A program made the translations under genes and the position numbers. The notes under the pieces were generated by a model that ran no database searches, had not been told where the DNA came from, and saw only the letters and a program-made list of their open reading frames with translations. Positions 1 to 9,900 of a DNA stretch of 64,000 nt are shown here, one piece after another (position 1 is the stretch's first letter; every line of letters begins with the position of its first letter). This DNA is from Symbiodinium microadriaticum (Eukaryota > Sar > Dinophyceae > Suessiales > Symbiodiniaceae), in contig LSRX01001107.1 of NCBI GenBank assembly GCA_001939145.1, positions 46,004 through 110,003 of the forward strand. Reading direction: 5' to 3'.

Positions 1-184
1 TAAGTTCTCACGAGTGATATCAACTCCAATCAGAGTCAAGGACTCAGAGGAGGCATCAAAGATAAAATGTTGAAGGAGGTCTTCAATAGGCTCGGGTTCC
101 CTTGTTGCTGGTTTACTAGAAATAAAGCAACAGCGATGATGCACCATATACAGCTTGCGTTACATGATATTTAGAACGATCACC
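1..184. other. No gene seen
   Basis: Mixed-composition sequence with no convincing reading frame. It leads directly into the first copy of the structured element. Confidence 0.5.
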
Positions 185-276
185 TGCAGGTACACCAGAG
201 TGGCCAACTCTGGCTTCCCCCATCATACCATAGCTTCGTTGCGTCAGGTAGGTATGATGGGCCTGACGCCCCTGCA
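185..276. other. Structured element, copy 1
   Basis: Four paired segments can be read directly. P1 is TGCAGG (185-190) with CCTGCA (271-276). P2 is a local hairpin, CCAGAGT (195-201) with ACTCTGG (207-213). P3 is CCCATCATACC (219-229) with its exact complement at 251-261. P4 is GCGTCAGG (241-248) with CCTGACGC (262-269). P3 and P4 interleave (P3 5', P4 5', P3 3', P4 3'). P4's first strand is joined to P3's second by 2 nt, and P3's second to P4's second by 0 nt, so the two helices may be mutually exclusive. The 11-nt linker 230-240 contains TAGCTTCGTT. A second copy at 573-663 keeps this layout with different stem sequences. Function and strand of any transcript are unknown. Confidence 0.75.
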
Positions 277-572
277 ACATGCATCAAAGACATGCTCACG
301 ATCTCAGGCTGAAGTTGAGTTCCCGTTGTAGTTTGGGTTCCCCACACACACACACACAGCCACACCCACACCCACACCCACACCCACACCCACACCCACA
401 CCCACACCCACACTCACACCCGCACCCACACACACTCGTGCAATCCTCCCTCTGGACTGTCTTAACATACATGATAGCAGTCTTTCCAACACAGAGGAGT
501 AGGACCTGAAGAGGATTTCGGCTTAGCCTCGAGCCATCTTCACTTGCAATCGGCAGATGCAACAAGCTTCTT
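277..572. repeat. Spacer with CA and CACACC microsatellites
   Basis: A (CA)n run (about 343-358) is followed by about twelve CCCACA/CACACC hexamers (361-434). Open frames that cross it encode only His-Pro or Val-Trp/Cys-Gly repeats and are not credible genes. The second structured element is also followed, about 35 bases on, by a (CA)n run (about 699-714). This suggests that element plus microsatellite forms a larger repeat unit of about 385 bases. Confidence 0.8.
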
Positions 573-663
573 TGCAGGTACACAAGCGTGATCAGCTCTT
601 GCTTCCCATGTCACTGGTAGCTTCGTTGGACACAGTCCCAGTGACATGCTGTGTCCCCCTGCA
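573..663. other. Structured element, copy 2
   Basis: Same architecture as the copy at 185-276. P1 is TGCAGG (573-578) with CCTGCA (658-663). P2 is an imperfect hairpin (583-589 with 595-601). P3 is CATGTCACTGG (607-617) with CCAGTGACATG (638-648). P4 is GGACACAG (628-635) with CTGTGTCC (649-656). Linker lengths match copy 1: 2 nt between P4 5' and P3 3', 0 nt between P3 3' and P4 3', and 1 nt before P1 3'. The TAGCTTCGTT linker (618-627) is conserved. Seven of 11 P3 pairs and six of 8 P4 pairs differ from copy 1, and every difference keeps pairing. Confidence 0.75.
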
Positions 664-698
664 GATTAAAAATTGAGACCTTGGCAAAGAGGTTTTCC

Positions 699-1680
699 AC
701 ACACACACACACACCAACACCCATCCGCGATACGTACTTGTATGTGGTATATGCGGTGCGTGTGTGTACGTATGCATGCAGGCCTTCCTTGTAGATATAT
801 GTATCTATGTGTTTATGCCTGTATGTATGCATGCCTGGATATCTGTATGGATGCATGCTATGTCCTGCGTGTCCTGTAGGCCCTTTATGTACCGTACGTA
901 TCGTATGTACTGTAACGTAATGTTGGTTAATGTTGTGTGTTGTAATGTAGTTGTACTGCATGTGTGGTTAGGCATGTACGCAATGTACGTACTGTAGGTA
1001 GTGTATGTGATTAATGTAACAATTAATGTTAAAAACACTTTTGTCATGCCATGTAATTCATTCAATGTTTGCACAGCATGTGGTGTATGCAATGTGTGCC
1101 ATGCGTGCGATGCATGTACCATATGCCGCGATTATAATGTAATGTACTGCATGCAATGTATGTAATATATGTACTGCGTGCAGTGTGTGCAATGCCTGTA
1201 CTGTACTTTTGGCTGTATATGCAGTGAGTCATGTAATGCATGTTCTGCGTGCATTGTATGTACCATACGTGTGTGTAATGTTACGTGTGTGCAATAATGC
1301 GATGTAATGTCATGTAATGCCAGACGTGCAATGTGAGGTAATTCGTTCATGTAATGTCTGTGATTCACACATTGCATGTAATGGTTGGGATGCATGCATG
1401 TGTGCATGCATGTATGTACGTGTGTATGTACTTCCACGTATATAATGCAATGCCATGCAATGCGGTGCAATGTAATGCATAGTAATTTTTGCAGGTAGTG
1501 TAGTGTAGTGTAATGCAGCAGTGTGCTGTAGCGTAATTCGCAAGAATTCCGTGCCGCCTCGGAAAGAAAAGAATGCATGCATGCGTGCATGCATCCATGC
1601 ACGAATTCGTATAATTACAGATGGATGGATGCAAGTATGTGTAGGTAGGTAGGCAGGCAGGCAGGCAGGTATCTCAGCGG
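699..1680. repeat. Degenerate TGTA/TGCA-type repeat tract
   Basis: Starts with a (CA)n run (about 699-714), followed by about 900 bases of imperfect tetranucleotide-like sequence built from TGTA, TGCA, ATGT and GTAC. It ends in a cleaner (GTAG)n(GCAG)n run near 1639-1672. Long open frames on either strand here consist of Met/His/Thr/Tyr repeats. They follow from the four-base periodicity and are not genes. Confidence 0.8.
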
Positions 1681-3797
1681 CTCGGTGGGAAGGTGGGTAT
1701 GCATGTATGGATGCGTTGGTCGACTTTGGTGTTGTCTTTCGTGTAACATCACAGTAGAAACTGTTACACCTAGCAAATCATGACCATTAAACAATCATGT
1801 ATGCTACAATTGTCTTGTGAACTTCTGATATTGTACTGGTCTGAGTTCAGAGGTCTGTACCGTAAGCACCTGCTAAAGCAACACAATTGGGGACCCCCCC
1901 CTGAAAACGCAAAGCACACATATGTCGATATCTTACACAGTTATCTTACGAAGTGCGTATCTCAAGCCAGCATATTGGGTTTGCTGCTTTATCGGATTGC
2001 TGCTTCAAGTGTACAGCCGCGATTTTCGTGTTTTCCCATATTGAAAGCTTCAAAGATCCGTGTTGAACAACTGACTAAAGCAATCAGTGAGCTGATCTTC
2101 CCATGGTAGCATTTTCACGTAGAGATTTCGGATTAATATCTATGTTTGTACTTTATACATATCTATGTTTGTACTTTATACAGGACAACGGGAGAAGTTC
2201 ATCAACGAATGTTTGGCAGTTATCTCGCATAAAGACTTGCCAAATGGATGGATGAATCTAACCATGTCTATATTTTTCCTGCGATGATCCGTCGCCGGGC
2301 GGGGGGGAGTGGGGGGTGAGGCAAAAAAAAAAATCTTTCTGGTTTTCAATCCTGCCTCATTCCTGCAGTGGTGGGAGCTCTGTGATTCTCGGCACTGCTG
2401 AGATGTTGCCGCGAAAGCAGAAACGGCAGATAGCTTCATTCAACCCGAGTGGCCTAATGCTGGAGCAAACGAAGGCGTCGATTCGCAGGGTGTGAAAGAG
2501 CAAACGATACTCGAAACAAGGAGCCTCAAACAAGGCTTGGACGCCTGGACAGTGTGAAGTCTCAAAGGAAAAACCTTAAGATCATAGCATGCAGGAGGCA
2601 AAACAAATCCTAGGACCCATCGGGTCTGGGGAATTAGGGTTTTACAAGCCTCGGCCCGGCCAGCAGGAAGTGCATCGCCGGTCATTGCCGATGCGACAGT
2701 TGCGCGTTAAGCCTCGCGCGGCAGATGTCCGAGACAGATACCTCAACACCCAGACACCTCACGGTATGCATCCATCCATCCAGCATCCACGTGTGCATCT
2801 AGACATACTTACATACATAAACACATCAATCAATCATGCATAGACTCACACACACTCTTACACAAATGCAGAGATAGACATGTGTACAGATGCATATGCA
2901 TATGCATGTATGTATGTATATACATATACTGATTCGTTTATGTAGTTGCTTGTTTATTGTTCAGCAGTGCGTGCTTGCCTGTTGTTTTACAACTCGCACA
3001 TCGCAAGCAAACCTCAGAAACAGCATCTTGGCGCAAGCCATGATAAGACCAGAACTCATCTAAGACCAAAGCACCACAAAGCCGCCCCACAGCCCAAGTC
3101 GAATCCATCCACACCAAGGGCGGGGAACTGACCTCCGATCCATTCAACACCGTCACAATCCGGACCCAGTTCCAAGACCGGCTACGTGCATAGGGGATTC
3201 GAGCCCGGAGTTTCGGCCTGGAAAAAGGTCGACGGTCGACCAAGAGACGTGCCTGCCTGTACTGTAATGTAGGTCTATCTATGTATGTCCATGTTCCTCG
3301 CTATCAATGGTTTGCTCCTCTTTCTGAAATGCCCTTGTCCTGTTCGAGCGTCTAGCCCCTTTCCAGAGGTGTTCCTTGTCTCGAAGTCTCTAGAATAACT
3401 CTAAAGTCTTTGGAGCTGGTTGCTCCTTGTTTACCAGGTCCTTCTAGTCCCTTTCGAGCAGTGTGCTCGTCTACAAACCTGTGAATGCACGACGCCAGTT
3501 GGTATACTGGCACACATGAACACATATCTACATACCTGCATACATCAGTAGTATGCATGAGTGATGAATGTGTCTGTGTGGCAGGTGTTTATACATCTAT
3601 GTACACTCACGGCTCAACACGCGAAGCCTGTTTCGACAACTATGAAACCGTTCTTATGGGGAAAGCATCCATGGTGTGCACTCACCTGAAGTGCGTGAGG
3701 GATTTAACCGGCAGCCTGAGGCAGGTGCTGCGCACCTTCAGGCTCAAAAGCCGTCCCATCACACCGAAAAACTGCCCGTCTAACAAAAGCCGAAGGT
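1681..3797. other. Non-coding flank of the retrotransposon
   Basis: No recognisable gene. It contains an exact 23-bp tandem duplication (2136-2158 and 2159-2181), a G-rich run near 2300, and simple ACAT/GCATAT sequence near 2760-2935. Open frames up to about 109 codons are present but show no family motif and no consistent codon pattern. Confidence 0.5.
2136..2181. repeat. 23-bp perfect tandem duplication
   Basis: The unit ATATCTATGTTTGTACTTTATAC occurs twice head to tail with no mismatch, suggesting a recent replication-slippage event. Confidence 0.9.
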
Positions 3798-3802
3798 ACC
3801 AC
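3798..3802. repeat. Target-site duplication, left
   Basis: ACCAC directly before the 5' LTR, matched by ACCAC directly after the 3' LTR. Five bases is typical for copia-type integration. Confidence 0.93.
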
Positions 3803-3934
3803 TGTTGAAGCAAAGCTTTGGGTCCTTCAAGCGTTGACTGAAGTGGACTGCCATGTGAACATGGCTCAAGGGATCCTAGCGAAGGAGAAAGGAGTGCCTC
3901 GTGGTGCTTGCTTAGGCCTCTAGGCTGCTTGTCA
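3803..3934 (+). repeat. 5' LTR (132 bp)
   Basis: Begins TGTTGAAGC and ends GCTTGTCA, and is identical over all 132 positions to the 3' LTR. It is unusually short for an LTR. It contains an inverted repeat TTGAAG...CTTCAA near its 5' end, and a tight hairpin GCCATGT-GA-ACATGGC (3850-3865). Promoter and polyadenylation signals should lie here, but no TATA box or AATAAA is evident, which is not unusual for dinoflagellates. Confidence 0.96.
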
Positions 3935-3936
3935 GT

Positions 3937-3949
3937 TGGTAGCGGAGCC
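3937..3949 (+). promoter_or_regulatory. tRNA primer-binding site
   Basis: TGGTAGCGGAGCC begins two bases after the 5' LTR. It resembles the complement of the 3' end of initiator methionine tRNA (TGGTAGCAGAGG in animals, TGGTATCAGAGC in plant copia elements), the usual copia primer. The host tRNA sequence was not available for an exact match. Confidence 0.8.
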
Positions 3950-3960
3950 TCGGTTGCGAT

Positions 3961-6900
3961 ATGGCCACCTTGGACTCTTTAGATGATATGCCAGCAGACC
4001 CTGGAGTGCAGGCAAGCGAACCATCGGTCCTTCCTCCCGCTGAGGCCCCGAAGACCGACGATGTAGCAGACGTGTGGAGCGACGCGGCATGGCAAGGCTG
4101 GGGCTCAACCTGGTGGAGACCGGGATGGAGCTCATGGCAGTGGCGTGAGAACGGTTGGGGTTCTGGTGCTTACTGGAGTGGCTGGCAGGGGTCAGCCAGG
4201 TCTTACCAGGCTGCGGACGCTGGACCTAGTGATGCTAGAGCGACTGGCAATGCTGGGAGCCAGCTTGGGGGCTCAACACGGGCTACAGGAGACGGCGGAT
4301 CTACTGGGGAAGCCTCCCAGGTGGATCCATGGGCGGCAGCAGCGGCGGCCATTTCGGCGGCGGCAGCGGCTCAAGATCGAGTGCTACCCGCCGATCAGGC
4401 GCAAGATCGAGGCGCTCCCGTCGGACGCGATGCTGCTCGATTACCCGATCCGGCCCAAGAACGTTCTGGAGAGCAATCGGGGGCCAGTGGAGGCTGGAGC
4501 AGCGCGTGGAATGACTCTTGGAGATGGTCTGGAGGCAACGCGAAGGGCGACTACTCCGACCCACCTCCATTCCCAGGCTGGGCACACCGTCGATACTGGA
4601 CAGCAGCAGTCAGACGCTGGAACAAGAACACGGACGTGCCATTGTTCAGGCGAGGAGAGAAGGTGCTACGCAGCCTGGGCTGGGAACTCCAAGCTGACAT
4701 GGAGCACATCTCGGAGGACGAATTGAGCCGGGACACCTACCTGGAGACGATTCTCGCGGTCATTGACGCCAAGGCGGGAGTTCGAGAAGATGATGAGAAG
4801 CGCCGAGCCTTTAAGGCCGTGATGACTGAGAATCAGCGCAAGCGAGAGGAATCCCTCTCGCAGTATTCCCTTCGTCGACTTCGAGACTTTCAACGTGCTA
4901 TGTCCTTCGGATTTGACTTGCCCCCGGAGCTCAAGGCAGCTATGCTGCGGGAAGGAGCAAGTTTGAGCGAGCAGAACATGCAGAACCTGGCAGCGATCCT
5001 CAGGCAGGATGACAAAAACCCGGACCTGGTGGCAAAAGCCTTGTGCCACCTGGACGTCCGGTCAGACCGCCTGATTGGCTATGTGGATGAGGCACGCCCG
5101 GCCGACGAGCCTGGTGCCTCCACATTTGTCTCTGAAGAGGTCGAAGAGGGCGAGGACGAGGAGCTCAGCGACGATGAAGTGATTGCCGAGCTCGGAGCCC
5201 TGGACTTGTATGAGGACCAGATCTGCGAGGTCTTCGCCGTGCTGGATGGGAATGGCGCGTTCAAGAAACGACGGTCCTGGAAGGAGAATCGCATCATGAA
5301 GGCGGAGATGAGGAAAGACCGTGGGTCTTTCATCAAGGGCAGTGACGCTCCTCCAAAGGGACACGGCGGTGGACTTCCTGGCGGCCGGGATGTTGGTCGC
5401 GGGAGGGATCACCGCGGAGGCGGCCGAGGACGCGGTTCCATGACTAGGGAGCAGCTGAAGAAGATCTCAAGGTGCCGTGGCTGTGGGCAGAAGGGTCACT
5501 GGGTGGCAGAGTGCCCGAACAAGGGAGCACCGAGTGGCTTCGTGTACATGCCGGAGCAGCCGCAGGCCTCTTCGATAGCTTTTTCCTTCCTGACGAGACA
5601 AGAGATCTTGGCAGCTGCCCTTGAGGTTCGAGCTGCGAGACCGACCAACCTTACCGACGAGGCGGCCTGGAGCTACCTGACGATGCCTTCCGGGGATGCG
5701 ATTATCGACACTGGTGCTACTCAGGACCTGATCGGCACGGTGGCTTTCCGCGCGTTATCCCATCGTCTGGCTGAGGTTGGCTTGAAGGCGGTGAAGATCG
5801 ATGTGCCTTGTGCTGTGCCCTCCGGAATCGGAGGCAAGGCCACTGTTGAGCAAGTTGTTTTGGTGCCGATTTCTCCAGGAGGCTGCTCAGGCGTTCTTCA
5901 GATGGTGGTGCTCGCCACAGACATCCCTCCACTCCTGAGCATCGGCTTTATGGACTTCATGGGCACCGTCATCGATCTGCCGGCTAAGGAAGTGCGCTTT
6001 ACGAAGCATCGGTGCACTCTGCCCCTCAACGAGCTTCCCTCAGGCCATCGGTCCATTCCTCTGGTAGAGTGGCCTGGAGGTAAATTCGAGGTTCCAGCTC
6101 AGCTTCGTGAGAAGTTCGGCTTGTCAGAGAACGCTTTTGACTTGAAGCAGGGCTCCTTTCTGCAGTACATAAAAGAAACCGTCCCTCGTGAACATGCAGG
6201 TTGTGAGAGATCTGTGAGCACAAGCATCATCCCAGAGGAAGCACCAGTGCATTTTCCTTCGAAGAGTCAGACAGTCCGCTTTGAGTCAGTCACAGGTGCT
6301 CTGTCTCAGCCTTTGGATGACCTAGAACCCAGTGCTCTTGCTCATGACTTGGTTTGTACTTCATGTGCTTCGGTGTCTGTGGGCTCGAGGAAGCTGTCAA
6401 TGTGCAGTTCGTCTTCATCCCCCGCCTCGCGACTTCTCGGGCATGGATCGGGCGGCAGCTTTGTCTCCTCCAGTGAAATGCTGGCGAGCGGTGGTGTCTC
6501 GGATGCTGATAATCCTCGAGAGCAGCCGTCTGATGTACTTCAAGCTTGCACTCGCCGAGCGGGCGAAGAAGAGCCGCCAGGGGCGGTTGAAGTACGTGGC
6601 ATCCGAAGAGAGTGCAGCAGGTGCATGTTTGCACCCGGCGAATCGAATTCTCCGTCGGGGAAATCAGTGGGCGTCTTGGCAGATCTGCACTCAGTGCCAG
6701 GCTCGGGTGGCGTACTCATCCAAGCCAAGGGCCAAGAGCAAGGCAAAGGCCAAAGCTGCCCCACGGCCAGTGGAGGAGGAGGTGGCGGAGACCATGACCT
6801 CAACCCCCTCGGCGACAACGTTCCGCCCTCCTCGACGTGGCCCGAGCGCAGCGAGTTCCTCTCAGGATGCCCCGATGGTGAACAACGAGCTCCAGAACAT

Positions 6901-9900
6901 GATGCAGACCTTCCTCCTCGGGGTGCAGCAGCAGAATGCGAGTATGAGTCGAGCCATGGACCAGATCAATCAGTCTCTGCGCGACCTCGCCCGTGGACAA
7001 AGCCAGATGCTGATGATGGCGGGCGAGACGGAGACGGGTTTCGGGCAGAGCCCGAACCTGCAACAACAGGCAGAGCAGCTGGCCAAGGCGGCGATGGAGG
7101 TCGACCTCGAGGACGAGTGGGACGAGGTGAACCCGAACGCGGTGGACATCGGCAGTCCATGAGTTGGCCTCTCTGGGTCACGACTTCATTTCTCTCCATT
7201 ACCTCGGTCCTTGCCTGGGACCAGTGCTGCCCAGAGATGCAGGAGCGCACTTTTGACTCCTTGCCACCTGGCTCCGGATCTCCAAGCTGGGTCCTGTACG
7301 AGGACGAAACGGATGCCAACCAGACTGCGGCGATGAGGCCACTAGCTGCCACGGACTTCTGCTGGGCGTCGATACCGCCTGGTCTTCGTGAAGTCGTTTT
7401 CGCTGTGTCCTCTTCCTCGGTGCCGGAAGGTTGGCAAGGCATTGGACAGGAGACCCGGGCAGCCAATGGAAATCTTCTTTATCGAGGAGCAGGGGACCCC
7501 GAGCTTGGTGACTGGGTGGCCACCGATGTGACCACCACTCTGTGGGTGATGCCAGCGAGGCTGGCTACTGCATGGTGTTCGCTTGGAGAGCGGGGTCACG
7601 TTGAAGCTTTGGATAGAGGTGGCGAGCCGTCCTCGCGAGGTCCGTTTTGGATCATCTTTTCCAATGGCTCGAATTCCCTGTTGTCGGAGAGCGCGTCCGA
7701 GGTTACCCCGGAGGAACCCCTTCGTGGCGATGAGGCGCTGATCAAGAAGGGCCTCTTCGAGTTGACCGCGGACCCCCAGAACGCGACCAAGGGAGTGGAC
7801 TACATGGAGATTCTCCTCAGGAGCCCACTTCCTGACCACCTTCGGCAGCGTGGATTGAAGGCTTCCGCGGAGGAGGCGACCACGGAGTGTTTGAGTGCAG
7901 TGAGCCGTGCAAAAATCCGGGCTGAGCGGAAGCAGAAGCAGCCCAAGGTTCTCTTTGCACGATGGAATCAGCCCGAAGGCGGAACTTCGGAGGCACGTCG
8001 CGCGGTGGAAGCCCGAGTGATCCATCGGTTTGTATGCGAGTTGGCTCAGGAACAGCGGCGAGATGGGCTCCACTTCCTGGTAGACTACGAGGTGATGCCA
8101 GACTCTTGTGGCCGGGCCCCTGAGGATGAGGAGATTCTGAGTTTTGCCGCGGAGGTACTTCAGTACGAGCAGGACGGCGCGGTGCGCGTGCGAGCTGGGT
8201 CTTTTGCTACTCAGGTGTCGAACCAGACGAGCCTGGAGACGGACTCGTTTGAGGGTCTCTCGGACGAGTGCCTGGGAGATCGTACCAAGGAAGAAGAGCT
8301 GGCGAAGGAGCTCCTGGCCGCTTCCGACTTTTCATTTGCTGCCTGCCAGGACCTCATCAGCAGGACCAGCTTACCCGGCGGCACACCAATGCGGAGTGGG
8401 ACTCGAGGACCCAGCGCCTCGTCAATCTGTACTTTCGGTCTGTTCAGCCACGGGGGTCTCTGGGGGATTACTCGGCAGTCTAAACTTCGTCCGCATTTCA
8501 CCAATTACATCAACCAGTTCCTTGACTGGCATGGTGCCGCCTGCCCTCGTACAAGTTTCTCGGTGAACACCGGTGTCGGTCTTGGGATTCATGTGGACAA
8601 GTACAATTTGCGAGGCACCATGAATTCTGTGATCTCTTTTGGACAGCACGAAGGAGGTTGTCTTTGGGCCGAAGATGCGTGTCAAGCTATGGGCGGTGAG
8701 CCGAAGGGGCGTTGCGATCGCGTATTGGAGGATGGACGTCGCCTTCACGGGCAGCGTGTTGACCCCCTCCACAAGATGGTCACCTTTGATGCTCACTACT
8801 ACCACGAGGTGGAGCCATGGCGAGGACGACGCTACAGTGTTGCATGTTGGACCAACCACTCCCTCGGGAAGATCGATGCACGAGCGAAGAGAAGACTTCG
8901 CACTCTTGGTTTCCGACCAGATGCTCCTCGACAACTTCTTCAGCGGCGCACGACCTTCGCAGGACAGGCCTCTGTCTGTGAGGCGGTCAAGGCTTTAAGC
9001 CAAGATGGGAGCCGGGCTGCAGCTTCATTCTCTTCTTTCCCGACAAGCATTGAGGCAGAGATGGCTGAGGAGAACGAGGCTGAGGATGACCCTCCCGAAG
9101 GTGCTCCCCGGGCCACCGGCTCGGACAGTGATCCTCGTCTTCGGGTGAGTGAGAGTCAGAAGCGGCTGGTGCACAAGGTCCATGTAAATGTGGGCCATCC
9201 CCCGAAGGCTCGTTTTCTCAGGATGATGCGAGCTGCAGGTGCCCTTCCGCATGTTTTACAGTACATCAAAAGCGAATATGAGTGCGATCAATGCTCGATC
9301 CGTCAGCGACCGGACAACCGTCATCGCGCTCGCTGTCCTCGGAGCTTTGAGTTCAACCGTGTGTTGTCCATAGACATCTTTTATGTGAAGTTTGGCCCCT
9401 ACCAGGTCCCAATCCTGAACATGACGGACACAGGCACCTGCTACCAGGTTCTTCAGCGACTTCCCATTCCCACTGGAAGCCATGGCGGTACTCCCACCTC
9501 GGAGGCTACTTGGCGGGCCTTCCTCGCAACCTGGATTCGCTTCTTTGGACCCCCAGAGGTGCTCGTGTGTGACGCCGGCTCTGAGTTTAAGGCGGTGTTT
9601 GAGCGAGGATGTGAGGGCCAGGGAATCTTGCAGCATGTCGTCCTCCCCGAGAACCCGTGGAAGAATGCCATGAGTGAGCGACACGGCGGCTTTGTGAAGC
9701 ATCGATTGGACCAAGAGCTCTCATCCGGTCAGTGTGTGCTGCAAAACTGGGAGGATCTGGACGACTACCTCCACGAGATGCTCTCTGTAAAGAACCGATG
9801 GCTCAGTCGAGGCGGGGTTTCCCCGACTCAGCTGGTCTTTGGGAAGCTTCCTCGTGTTCCAGGCGATCTGTTGAGTGATGACCATACGGGGCTCATGGCG

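Noticed and set aside
185..276. A classical H-type pseudoknot with both inner stems formed at once
   Set aside because: With 0 nt between P3 3' and P4 3' and only 2 nt on the other side of an 11-bp helix, simultaneous formation is sterically strained, so alternative stems are more likely.
361..434. CRISPR-like or minisatellite array
   Set aside because: Units are six bases with no spacers; it is a plain hexanucleotide microsatellite.
699..1680. Several open frames of 60-156 codons on both strands
   Set aside because: They follow the four-base periodicity of a TGTA/TGCA repeat and encode Met/His/Thr/Tyr strings without any domain.
3862..3870. TGGCTCAAG in the LTR, matching the 3' end of the dinoflagellate spliced leader
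   Set aside because: Only nine bases match, they form part of the LTR hairpin, and the same nine bases occur by chance elsewhere in the window (minus strand, 62624-62632).
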